Source: Panax quinquefolius (Eukaryota; Streptophyta; Magnoliopsida; Apiales; Araliaceae). From it: a stretch of DNA of 64,000 nt. Location of the stretch: positions 37,856,143 through 37,920,142 of the forward strand of contig CM035170.1 in assembly GCA_020205615.1 (NCBI GenBank). Reading direction: 5' to 3'. The notes under the pieces were generated by a model, which had not been told where the DNA came from, made no database searches, and worked only from the letters and a program-made list of their open reading frames with translations. Numbering within the stretch: the stretch's first letter is position 1; the number at the start of each line of letters is the position of its first letter. Positions 12,201 through 23,340 of this stretch are shown here, piece after piece. Made by a program: the position numbers and the translations under genes.

Positions 12201-13332
12201 TTGAATCTAGTTGCTAGGTGACATTGTATTGACTGAGATTGCTAAGATTTTAGACACATGGGCTAATCCTTAGGCTTGATGACTCACAAGATTTGCCATA
12301 TCTTTTGCTTAGGTTTTAAAAAAGGGTATTTTAGTCATTTTGCATAACATTTTAATGGCATTCTAGTAAATGGCCAAACCCTTAGGATTTAGGGTTTGGG
12401 TTTGGGTTTAGGGTTTGAACCCTTAGGGTTTAGGGTTTGGAACCTTAACTTTGCAAATTTAATTTCTAAGATTTCCAAATTAGGTTTTCCAAAAATAGAA
12501 AATTAATATTTCTAAATTATAATTAGGATTCTATAATTAAAATTTCTTAATCATAATTCAAACTTGCTAATTAGGATTAGTATTTTCTAATTAAAATTGC
12601 TAAATATGCAATTAGGGTCAAAATCACGGATTAGGGTTTACAACCCAAAAATTAGGGTTTCTAATATAAAACTAATTTTCTAATTTAGAAATTAGTTTTT
12701 CGTAATTAGATTAGGGTTTTCTAATTACTAAAAACTTGAAAGTTAGGATTAATATTTCCTAATTAACATTAAGATTATTTAATTAATACTTAGGTATTCC
12801 CTATTTATAAATTAGGGTTTCTTATCTCGAAATATAGGGTTTAAAAATATGAAATTAGGGTTTGCTAATTAATTAAGCTTTACCCAAATAAATCTTATAA
12901 TTATTTACACTTTTGCCATTAAGATCCCAATTTAGGGTTTCATACTCTGAATTAGGGTTTTGGATTCTCAGAACGGAAATTAGGGTTTCCAGAACCGATT
13001 TTTAGGGTTTCTTATAATTCGCTAAGGTTTCCAAATCGAACGTTGACATTCTTAAAATATACTTTGGGTTTGTCACATATATCGTTTCTCTGGTAAACCC
13101 TTGACCCTTAACCTCATTCTGAATACATAAATGACCATATACACAGAACATAAACACGTAAACACTTAATCCTGAATATTTCACCTAAATTCTTCACAGA
13201 ATTTGGAAATCCTCAAAATTCCATCTTAAAAATATCAAACGCATACACTAATTTTCTGTCTAGGTTCTAATTTTGAACCTTAAATAAATTAATAAATTTT
13301 TTAAAAATATTCAAAATTCTCGGGTTGTCACA
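9264..13332 (-). repeat. F 5' LTR (4069 bp)
   Basis: Direct repeat of 3368-7408. It ends gggttgtcaca at 13332 and is followed by CTAAC. Confidence 0.9.
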
Positions 13333-13399
13333 CTAACAATACTAAAATATTATACACTCGAATTTTTCTGCACACCTGTTACTGACATTGCAGGAGGGC

Positions 13400-13880
13400 A
13401 GATTCTTCTTTCAGAGATAACCCTGGAAGGCAGATCACATCCAGTCCGGATACTACCGGAAGTTCAGCCTCAACCCCGGAACACACACCAGGAATATCAA
13501 GTCCAACCTCGGAGATTACCCCGAGGCATGCAGCCCAATATGAAAATTCCAATCAAGAAGACCGATCCATCTCAAGATAACCCCGAGATATTCGGTCTCG
13601 GCCCCAACTTTGGGAATAAGGACTACCAACCTTGGAGATAACCCCGAGGAATGCAGTTAGGAGATAACCGAAAATTCTTGTTTGAAATGCAATCACTTTC
13701 TTGACCTCAAGACTCACACCGAGGCACTTCAAGACCTGACCCGGAGATAACAGGAAGACATACACACCTCGAGAGATGACATCGAGGACCTTCAACACTT
13801 ACTCTGACGGTCCAATCTCGGAGATAACCTTGCAGAACGTCTCATGACTCATTTCAAACCGGTGATAACCCCGGTGAGGG
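13400..13880. repeat. Irregular array of a short palindromic motif
   Basis: About nine variants of CTCGGAGATAACCCCGAGG recur near 13411, 13512, 13571, 13635, 13660, 13745, 13771, 13819 and 13861. Spacing is irregular, mostly about 25-100 bp. The core can pair CTCGG with CCGAG. The region is more GC-rich than the surroundings. Open frames on the minus strand here resemble no known protein. It may be the U3 enhancer region of an unrelated LTR. Confidence 0.7.
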
Positions 13881-14267
13881 GCAAAGTCGTCATCTTGCCA
13901 CCTTGACGCCACATCACGTCGTCTCAACATTTCAATACATACAGTTCTACACAGCAATGTCCCACAAGAGTCAAGGATGTCCAATCCCGAGTGACTATTA
14001 CGTATGATAACAGATAGAATTTGAAGCTTGAAGACCGGAGGGCATGGCCCCATCTTCCTGACTTCGTACAACCTCTAATCCCATGTCATTGCGTAACTCT
14101 CGACAACGGCAGTACGAAATAGGTCTTGCATACCTCAGTCGGATGCCCGAATTGCAATTTTGAAAGTTTGAGCGGACATTACAGTGCATGTGTGCACATA
14201 CTTCGAGACGATGGGACCCGCGAAGCCCGGGGCAACCTATCCAGTCGCAGGTACACCTGCGGCTCCC

Positions 14268-14285
14268 CCCTCTATAAATAGAGGG
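14268..14285 (+). promoter_or_regulatory. Putative TATA promoter within a perfect palindrome
   Basis: CCCTCTATAAATAGAGGG has a 7-bp stem with TAAA at its centre. Downstream is a pyrimidine-rich, leader-like stretch with repeated CTTCTC/CACAC (to ~14560). The setting (enhancer-like motif array upstream, leader downstream) resembles an LTR or pararetroviral-type promoter, but the element it belongs to is not identified. Confidence 0.6.
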
Positions 14286-14687
14286 CTTGGGGGCCATTTT
14301 AAATGAGAAAACGACGAGGAAGCTCTGTCAAATTTGCTTTGTATTCACCCTACACTGAGTGCTTTCTCATTTTAAACACTTGTGAGCTCACATATAGCTT
14401 CTTTTTGTACCGGCGGGAGCTGATTGTTCATCCCTTTAAATATATAGAAGTCTTCTTTGGCAACCCACTGTAAGCCTTCTCACACACTTTAAAACATTTC
14501 TCTTCATCTTTGCACACACTTTTCTTCACATTGAGAGTCGTGTTGCGTGTGTTTGCCCGGACTTCGGTCTGTGGTTTTATTTCAGTTTGTACATATATAC
14601 TTATATATATATTTTTATATATGGACTAACATTATCGAGTTATGCCTCGATTGAGCCTGAACTTGATGCGGAGCGTTTATTTGCTTT

Positions 14688-14689
<2 letters not shown>

Positions 14690-14737
<48 letters not shown>

Positions 14738-14792
14738 CATGTGTGTGAACTCATTCGATGAGCCTCGATTTTATATCCAGGCGTTTCATCGC

Positions 14793-14842
<50 letters not shown>

Positions 14843-15060
14843 CAACTGTTGCCGGACTTTTATTCGATGAGCACTGGATTTTACATCCAGTGCGCTTTTA
14901 TCGCTTATATATATATATATATTTACATTCAGTCTTGCCTGGAGTTTACTTCGTGGCGGTTGATTGCCTTTACAGCTGTATTTACATTCAGTCCCGCCTG
15001 GAGTTTACTCCGTGGTGGTTGATTGCTTTTACAGCTTTATTTACATTTTTGATCCCCCGT
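14690..15060. repeat. Tandem units carrying (TA)n tracts
   Basis: Two adjacent ~58-bp units begin CAGTCTTGCCTGGAGTTTAC (~14930) and CAGTCCCGCCTGGAGTTTAC (~14989), with a decayed third after 15045. Earlier related units (CATTCGATGAGC.., TTCGATGAGCACTGG..) are each followed by a TA run: 14690-14735, 14796-14831 and 14906-14922. Open frames across the TA runs are artefacts. Confidence 0.7.
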
Positions 15061-15097
15061 GGAGGTGCTTCGTGGTGGCTGATTATGTCTGTATATA

Positions 15098-15189
15098 CTC
15101 CATTCGTCCCATGATAAAAGTCCTTATTACTATTTTGGGTAGTCCCATATGTTAAATGTCAATTTTTCTTTAATAACCAAACTTTTACA
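15098..15189. mobile_element. Truncated Stowaway-like MITE
   Basis: Begins CTCCATTCGTCCC after TA (15096-15097), close to the CTCCCTCCGTCCC terminus of such MITEs. It is cut by the F-type LTR that starts at 15190. The other end is not seen. Confidence 0.5.
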
Positions 15190-17692
15190 TGTGAGGGCCC
15201 CGAATCCGAGGTCCCGAATCACCGCGGATCTGGTTCGATCATTCTATCACTATTACTATTTACGGAAGATATAAACATAAATTGTTTATATAATACATTT
15301 ACGCACTATTCCCCAAGGTCGAGTAACCTTAATTTATACACAATACATCACTTGTCTAATACATAACATTATCATCATACAATACTTATACAAATCTAAT
15401 CACACACATTAACTTTACGCTGGAACTATTTTTAACCTTTCCTTGTATCCGAAGCATTCGCCTTAATCTGCAATGTTTTATCATGATATAGCAAGGGTGA
15501 GCATAAGGATTGCCCAACAAGTTAAAGTTCAATAATATAACGATATATCATGATTGAAAGAATCTGAATAATAAGCTGGCTATAATTCAACAATATAATT
15601 GTGAACTTGCAGGAATAAATTTATGACTGAACAAGTATTATACATGAACAAATATATCTGAACCAACTGGTAATGAAGGTGATCAGCCTTTCATACCTGA
15701 CTAATACATGCAATATGTGCAGAGTACAATTCATGGCAACCATCAATGATTAACCATAAGCTTATTCGAATGAAACAACTCTTAGTAGAGTTAAGTAAAA
15801 ACAAACTTGCCTGAACAGTTGATTACCGCTATGCAATTTATAACGCTTTATCCGAAGACCTAATATTAGTAATATAGATATCCAATATTAGAATAATATC
15901 ATCACAATATAATACTATTATATATATATATACATGAAATAACCTAACACACATAACACATAACCCTATCAGTCTACAATACACATAAGACTCAGTATCA
16001 AGTCAAACTATTGCGATCGAGTTGAACTTTATTATTAAAAATAACATCCCTGATTACAGTGGAATAAATCTCGAGTTTAAGTTCAATTAAACTCGCAATC
16101 AAACACTTAACCATTATCTACAATAATTTATTAACAAATAAAAAATATTTTTCAAGTCTCATAATGATTTTTAAATAATTATTATAATTTATCTTAATTT
16201 TTCAATCATTAATATCGTATTTATATTAATTAAATACCTCAATATTCTATTTTCATTAATATCTATTTTTATCAAATTTTAATGAAATACATGCCATAAT
16301 ATTATAATATATTTATAATATCACAAAGTATTTTTAATACTTTAAAATCACCTTTAAATGATTTTTAAACAATTAAATTCTTTATTCGATAATTGCTTTT
16401 AATATTAAAATATTAATATTTTCATGACAAAATATCAAAAGTTATATTTTACAACTTCAAATATTTTTATAATACTTAAATTATTTTTATATAATTTTAA
16501 ATCATAAATTCTATTTTTTCATATTTTATTTAATATAGTTATTAAATAAATTAAATATCATTAATATTGATTAATTAATGAAATTCATCACAAAATATTA
16601 AAAGTCACTTTGAAAATATCTTTAAATATTTTTTTGTACCATAATATTATTTTTCATGATTTTTCATGTATTAAAAATCATTTTTAAATAATTTATTTAA
16701 TATTATAATTAAATAAAATAAATACCATTTATATTCAAAAAATATAAAATATTTATGAAATATACTCTAAATAATTAAAAACTATTTTTTAGAATTTAAA
16801 ATAATTTTTCAGAATTTATTTAGTATTTTTAATAATTAAAAACCATTTTTATCTATTTTTAAATAATTTCTGAAAAAATTAGAAATTAAATAAATAGTAA
16901 CCGTCGCTAAAGGGCCCTATAGCGACAGACCCATCGCTATAGGTGTTCTTTGGTCGTTCGTGAGCACCTTGAGATCTTCATAAAGCGATTAAGGTACAAC
17001 GTCAATTGACATTTGATTAAAGATTATAAGGTTTCTGGGCTAACTAATGTTTATAGATCGTAGTACTAATGTAATATTACATGTTCCAACAACTAAATAG
17101 GTCATACAACATCACACTTGGAAGATCTGGTCTCCGAAACATACTGTCAGACCATGCTTGGTTTTTTGGGTAACCCAGAAACCCAAGGCAGTTCGAGTGT
17201 CTCATTTTGCGCTCAATTATCTAAGGGTTCTGGTCATTAGTTTAGTGATTTTATGGTTTCGGTCTATAGTCCTTATGTCAGTGAACATTTACATTACAAC
17301 AAATCAGTTCAAGAACATATAAATCATTAGATACAGATCGGTTAAAGCTTGTCAGGAATGACGTTCATCTGGTTTCTGGAAATTCTAGAAACTGAACAAT
17401 ATGACCGAGTGACTTGGTTTGACCACTGACTACATTTGATATTGTGATGTTTTGAAAGGTCTAAGAACATGGATCTATAGTCCATACAACACACTACAAT
17501 TTTGTTACAACCACATGAACATATCACCTACATTTTGACAGATAAAGACCTTAGAAAAGCTTGTTAGGCATGGTTTTACACTTTCTGGGTTACCCAAAAA
17601 GTGCATAGTCATGCTTGGTCAACCATCTTTGACCTTGAATATCTTTAGATCTGTAAATGGAATAGCTTTGATTCCACTTCGGATCAAAGACC
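15190..17692 (-). repeat. Third F-family LTR, incomplete
   Basis: Starts tgtgagggccccgaatccg and runs parallel to 3368 and 9264 for 2.5 kb until the gap. It is more diverged from the two F LTRs than they are from each other. Whether it is a solo LTR or part of a full element cannot be seen. Confidence 0.85.
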
Positions 17693-17792
17693 NNNNNNNN
17701 NNNNNNNNNNNNNNNNNNNNNNNNNNNNNNNNNNNNNNNNNNNNNNNNNNNNNNNNNNNNNNNNNNNNNNNNNNNNNNNNNNNNNNNNNNNN
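17693..17792. other. Assembly gap, exactly 100 N
   Basis: A run of 100 N is a standard placeholder, so the true distance is unknown. It separates the F LTR from a partial M LTR. Confidence 0.98.
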
Positions 17793-19385
17793 GATATTAT
17801 ATAGATGTACTCCCATAAAATTTTATCAGCTTTTGGAGTTAACCACAAGGAGTTATAAGCGGTTACTTTTAAAATAGTCTTTTCCCAGAAAATTCATAAC
17901 TCTTAATTTATACATCCAAAATCGCCATTTTGGACACAATCAATAAAACTCATCAAAATATCATTTCAAAGTTTTCTGCAATTTTCGAAAGATGTAAGAA
18001 GTACGAACTAAAAAACATAATAACCCTTAAAATCTACCTACCTCAAGAGTACTTTCCGACTTGAATATCGGATATATAATTTGAAGCAACACTCAAGATA
18101 TCTAAATACTCACAAAATATGCTTGATAATATAGAGAGAAAGAAAACTTATTTCTGGTGTGATTTTTAATTCTAACATAAGCACCTATTTATAGGAAAAT
18201 GCCAGAACGCCAAAGGAGACTAAATTAATAAAATATATTATTTATATCCTTTTCTTCTACGCATGCAATATCAGACCATTTAGTATGCCATTCTTGAAAA
18301 ATAATTCAGCACATGTATTCAACACCAACCAAAAGTGGGTCCTACCCATAATTTAATAAAAAATCATTTTATTTTCCAAAACTTCAACAATTCATAGGAA
18401 ATAGCTCGGTTATCAGAAAAATAAGAATTTTATGTCCATTCTGACTTAAATCGAATTCTCTACAACTTTGTAGCTTTGAGTTTTCCAAATTCCAAACCAA
18501 AATATCCAAATCCACAAACTGATGATTTTAATACCTCCACAATCGGACAAAATAATTTGATAAAACACTCAAGATTAATTCTTTTATTTTTATCCACATA
18601 AAATAAATATATCCATCAATTATATCCACATAAAATAAATATTTCCTTATCATATAAATCAATAATTAATTATTCACAAATAATATTACAGTAATCACAA
18701 TTATGACAACCAGTGCCTCCTGTGAAAGAGGGGCTTTCCAATAAGAATTTCTCCTCATCGACGCCAAGCAATTAGGTGACCAAACCTCTCCTTGATGAGA
18801 ACTTTCTAGACATTGCCAATAATGCTATCTAATAATATTATTCAAATAATATGAATTATTGATCCGATAATGGGAAATCAGCAAGTTGATAATTATCAAA
18901 CAACAATAATATAAAATATCAACGGCAATTATCAATCAATAAAATAAAATATTGAACAAGAATTATCAGTAATAATTATTGAGTAGTGCCTTCACGTAAG
19001 AATCAATAATTCAAAAATACTCGTGCATCCACGCCAGACATCAGATTTTAACCACTTGGTATTCCAACAAATGTTAGCAGGTAATAACTACGCCATTATT
19101 TATAAAAACTCAATTTTGTCGTTGCTTTTCTTCATCCGACGCTTATTCGTTATGGGCCCCACAAATGGTCATTGCTGCATTGCATTTAATATTCTCCTAC
19201 GTGAAAGAATATTCCACGACCAAACGAATATTCCCCACAATTGAATATTTTATAACCACTTTACGATTTTAAAAAAATTTCATATCTCACCCTTAACTTT
19301 AAACTTTTATCAATTTAATCATTTACTGAATTATAATTATAAGAAAAATTGAATACTTTTATTTCATAAAATTCGGGGTCTTACA
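17793..19385 (-). repeat. M1 3' LTR, partial
   Basis: Aligns with 22934-24536. It ends ggggtcttaca. A minus-strand TATA box lies at 18185-18194. Confidence 0.85.
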
Positions 19386-19399
19386 ATCTCCCCTCCTTA

Positions 19400-19505
19400 T
19401 GAAATTTCTCCCCCGAAATTTACGTACCTGGTATTTCGAAAAGTTGAGAATACCTTGCTTTCATTTTAGATTCTATCTCCCGGGTCATCATGATTTCTCC
19501 ATTGC
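19400..19505 (-). pseudogene. C-terminal remnant of pol in M1
   Basis: The minus strand encodes a short tail with ESKMKARYSQLFEIPGT followed by a stop near 19420, then the GGGGGAGAAATTT stretch that normally follows pol, then the polypurine tract. This corresponds to the end of the chromodomain-like tail of element G (MMKEYPELF) and element P (MKARYSHLF). It shows that M arose by deleting gag through most of integrase. The same remnant is at ~27907-27990 in copy 2. Confidence 0.7.
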
Positions 19506-19523
19506 TCATCTCCCGTGATAACT

Positions 19524-20198
19524 TCATTTGGGTTCTTCACTTGTTGGGAAGTCATGACAACCGCCATCCCTCGAACTACCCGGCTTTGACTTGTCTGGGG
19601 CAGCATTTGGCGTCATTACTACCGTTGGAATATACTTTTCTATAGGATATATTCCTCCCTCAACTACCTCGTCGTACTCCTGATTCATAATCTGAATCAT
19701 CAATCTTCGATCCATATCGAATTCCGGTTGACCGCTATTTACAGGGTAATTCAAAACTCGATGTTGGGTTCTCCTAATTGCTTTCCAAAAAGAGAAATTC
19801 ATATCATCTATTTTAGCCTTCTTAGATCGGACATCTCTTTACACAATATCCACGTGTCGTATGCGGCTTTTGCCCATGCATCACTTATTCTCACTCGCTC
19901 GCTTTTTTTTTCTTCTTTCGATTCCATCTTTATCATCTTATACTCGCCAAAGAATGCTTCTGCTCAAGCATCACATATCGGGTAACACAAGCTTGAATTG
20001 TTGCATCCTTTTGCTCCACGCACTTTGTCCGTTCTTCACTTTCGCTTCTTCTAACTCATGAATATGATTTTGCAATTCTACATTTTGATCATATAATACC
20101 TCTAATAAATTCTCCTCAAGTACTACCTCTTCTTCCTCACTCTCACCGTTACCTCTGCTATCTATCTCTAAAAATACTATCAATTCTTCACTCACCAC
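19524..20198 (-). pseudogene. Pre-gag ORF of M1 (acidic coiled-coil protein), frame-broken
   Basis: Minus-strand coding in two main pieces. 20198-19971 has an acidic run (ESEEEEVVLEE) and the block YDQNVELQNHIHELEE. 19802-19524 has RTQHRVLNYP, then DMDRRLMIQIMNQEYDE. Between them are heptad-like charged stretches in shifting frames. Both blocks match the G pre-gag ORF: YDHNVELQDIIEELEE and RAQDRVMGYP..VLDRRTMFRVMEEE. Function is unknown; the sequence suggests a coiled-coil, probably oligomerising protein with an acidic N-terminus. Frame breaks may be mutations or assembly indels. Because it is almost the only protein information left in M, it is either the minimal cargo or a passive leftover. 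Confidence 0.7.
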
Positions 20199-20481
20199 AA
20201 GAATATCTCTAATTCCTTCTTCGTCTCGACATCACATTATCATGGTTAGTGATTAGAGGTATCCCCACGCCTCATTCACTCCATTGTTAGCATTCTCGCA
20301 GACCATTCTCAACATCGCCATAAAAACAAGGGTTAATTAAACAAATTAACGTATCACATAATATCCGTATATTATGACCAACCAACAATTAAGCTTAGGT
20401 AGGACACACTAGCGAAGGATTTACTCATCTCTCCCCTCCTAGTTATATTCCCCGATCTCCGCCAAAGAGCATATCCCTAAG

Positions 20482-20820
20482 CTCTGATACCAACTGTGAC
20501 TCATGTCCCATCTATGGACAACACCTCAAAGTGGTACCTATCAATTTGCCACCGCAGAACGGTGTCCCCTACGGAAAAGTCTGGCTTCGGTGCATCCCCC
20601 ATCAACAGGAAGTCACCAGCAAGAGGCTCGGGGCTCTTTACTTATAGCTCTGATACCAAATGTGACAAACCCAAAATAGGTCCATTCCATCCAACCTATT
20701 CTGAGTCGCCAAATACATGGTACAGAAAACAACTACAATTTTATTACAATAATTGTCGTGCAAAATACAACAACACATATGCTATGAGTTTGGATACAAA
20801 TATATACCAACTGTGACTCT
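20482..20820 (-). repeat. Triplicated LTR-terminus / primer-binding-site junction
   Basis: Three CCAA(C/A)TGTGAC junctions in + orientation occur with TGTGAC at 20495, 20661 and 20812 (spacings 166 and 151 bp). The first two sit next to a full CTCTGATACCAA primer-binding site and the third next to a decayed one. By comparison with element P, the sequence ending at 20661 is the P-equivalent LTR end, while the site at 20482-20493 is the P-equivalent primer-binding site. The 166 bp between is extra. The first two junctions of copy 2 are at 28983 and 29148; a decayed third (CCAACTTTGAC) is at ~29295. Confidence 0.75.
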
Positions 20821-21773
20821 CATCCCAACCTTGGAAAGCACGTCACAATGACACCTTACATAAAGGTATAGTCAAAAATTGTTTTAGAAATTAGAATCTT
20901 TGGGAAGTGCTCAAGGAAACCTTCGTACATGGGAGGCCATGCGTCTAGGTTATGATAGATATCATATGGCCACAGAATTATCCTTGGTCAATCTAATAGA
21001 CCCCAAAAGAAAAAACGAGAAGATTACTATCATATTCTTCCTCCAATGATGAGTCTTCTCTTGACATATCATTATCTCCACTGTCTCTAATTGAGAATTA
21101 TACTTCAAACAAACACCAAGATCATATAGGTAGTGCGCGTAGATATACTTAGTAAGTGGATGTGCACAACCTTGTCTTATGATGACACGGGGTTGTATGT
21201 CTTTAGACATCTTGTATGATAGTGGCAAAACACCCTTCCAACGTTGGGTTCGCCTCACCCTATTTAATTCACGAAATATAACTACTAAATGATGACCACC
21301 GTCTATTCCCCTCATACTTCCCGCCAAATCCAAATACACTCTTATTACACGAAAGGAATTGTGAAGCAAAAGGGTGAGCACAACTAGCTTCAAGAAAGAA
21401 TATCATGACTAAAGATAATTAAATTATCAATAGCCTTCATCAATAATAAATCGTAGATTTAGAACATATGGTAATTGATAAAAATTTCAACCATAGTTGC
21501 GAATGAACGAAGCAATCCATTAGAAGAGTCAAATAGACTATAAAGTCTATTATCTTCTCCATGTTAAAAATCCATCGACAATGTTTTATCCCTGTAACAT
21601 CAATCAACAATTCCGTCCACAATCATATGAATAACTCATAATCATAATTATAGTTCTAAATTCTTCTTCTCATCCGGAATCGAAGATAATTTTCATCACC
21701 TATCTTTACCTCAAAACATCAAAGATCATGGTTACACTAAATCACATTTCGCTCATAATCATACTAATAACTT

Positions 21774-22190
21774 CATCTTTGACTACTGTACCAAAAGATA
21801 TTCATTTGTATCACCCGTTGTCATGTTCATCTCAACACCGCTCATCTTTGCACTCATCGCCAAAGATATTTAACAACATGTCATCTTCAAGCACTACGAC
21901 CCAAATATATTCATCAACAATTCATCTTTGCACTACAGCCAAAGATATTCCTCAACAGCTCATATTTGCACTACAGCCAAATATATTCATCAATAGCTCA
22001 TATTTTGCACTCTGGTGCCAAATATATTAATATCTCAAAGAAATATATAATCATTTCAGAATTTATATAAACAATTATAGTCATGTTGATCATTTTACCT
22101 TTGCACTTAAGCTAAAGATATTCAATTATAAATTCAATGGTCATGATCATACCAGTCAACAATTCAACTTTGCACTACTGGCCAAATAGA
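21774..22190 (-). repeat. Hairpin-unit array in M1 LTR
   Basis: Repeated units contain CATCTTTGCACTAC..GCCAAAGATAT, so ATCTTTG pairs with CAAAGAT over a ~10-nt loop. There are about six units, some decayed. The same array occurs in M2 (29736-29950, with further units to ~30110) and in each P LTR. Confidence 0.8.
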
Positions 22191-22379
22191 ACCCATAGTC
22201 ATGATCATACCAAAAATCTACCCATCTTTACACTCAAGTCAAAGAGAAATATCATCATTAGGGTTATAAAAATGTTATATATGATAATAAAAATAATATG
22301 ATCAACATATAGTTTTAATCTCAAGAGTAATATTCATAAATCAACTATAATTTGGTCAGAAAAAGAAACCAATTTTTCC

Positions 22380-22436
22380 GTGAATAGTAACTCGTGAATA
22401 GTAACTCGTAAATAGTAACTCATGAATTGTAACTTC
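22380..22436 (-). repeat. 15-bp tandem array in M1 LTR
   Basis: Four units of GTGAATAGTAACTC with small changes. Equivalents are at 25727-25783 and 30299-30356, and longer versions occur in P. Confidence 0.85.
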
Positions 22437-23330
22437 GACATGAAAAAAGTAGAAATTCCACAATAAAATCCATACCAATATTTCGGTATAATGATATTGA
22501 AATAACATTTCTTAAACTTATAAACAATTTATTTTAATTGTTTACACTTTACTAAATAATGCATTTAATCATTCTAAAATGTCAAACTCATAAGATTTCA
22601 TCACCAATAACCAAAATCCTCATCAAAAATCTGCATATAACTCATGTATGATTCTCAAGCCATAAAGTCATATTTTCCAATTTTCTAACTTCACATAACA
22701 TATTTAATTCTTTTACTCATAACTAGACCATTTTCATGAAAAATACCAAATCAGTTCCAAAAATATTTCTTTTCTGGGATTTAGCAGAATATAGTCCCAT
22801 ATTGAACATATATTTTTCTCAGAATTTTTAAAATTCATTTACTATTTTTCCTATGGCCAAAACCGCCGAATATTTAGACATTTATCACAAATTGTACTTT
22901 TATCTAAAAATTCCGAAATTTAGAGAGTACACTGATATTATATAGATGTACTCTCAATAAAAATTTCATCAATTTTGGAGTTAACCACAAGGAGTTATAA
23001 GCGGTTACTTTTAAAATAGTGTTTTCCTGTAAAATTCATAACTCTTAATCTATACATCCAAAAATCGCCATTTTTGGACACAATCAATAAAACTCATCAA
23101 AATATCATTTCAAAGTTTTCCAGAATTTTCTCAAGGACTAGAGAAGTACGAACTGAAAACATAATAACCCTTTAAAATCCGCACCTCAAGAGAAAGCGAT
23201 GCTTGACTTGAATATCGGATATAACTTGAAGCAACACTCAAGATATCTAAATACTCACAAAAATATGCTTGATAATATAAAGAGAAAAAAACTTGTTTAC
23301 GTGTGTGATTTTCAATTCTAACATAAGCAC

Positions 23331-23340
23331 CTATTTATAG
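23331..23340 (-). promoter_or_regulatory. TATA box of M LTR
   Basis: The minus strand reads CTATAAATAG, followed by GTGCTTATGTTAGAATTG, which is shared with the P LTR promoter (CTATAAATA, then GTGCTTAGGTTAGAATTG). Conservation of both TATA and the downstream leader supports the transcription start of the LTR. Copies are at 18185, 26674 and 45620. Confidence 0.75.

Larger units (their letters stand above)
3368..13332 (-). mobile_element. Element F: LARD-like non-autonomous LTR retrotransposon
   Basis: Two direct repeats of ~4.05 kb flank a 1.86 kb interior. On the minus strand each LTR starts TGTGACAACCC and ends GGGGCCCTCACA. The primer-binding site at 9250-9262 (minus TTGGTATCAAAGC) matches the initiator-Met tRNA type used by Tekay-like elements. 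Flanking pentamers are ATAAC (3363-3367) and CTAAC (13333-13337), a target duplication with one mismatch. No gag or pol motifs are seen on either strand of the interior. Long LTRs with a short non-coding interior fit a large retrotransposon derivative (LARD). Confidence 0.85.

Noticed and set aside
13553..14297. Minus-strand open frames of 81-99 codons
   Set aside because: They overlap the palindromic motif array and a promoter, and have no recognisable protein features.
14758..15155. Open frames containing Tyr-Ile runs
   Set aside because: They are translations of (TA)n tracts and minisatellite units.
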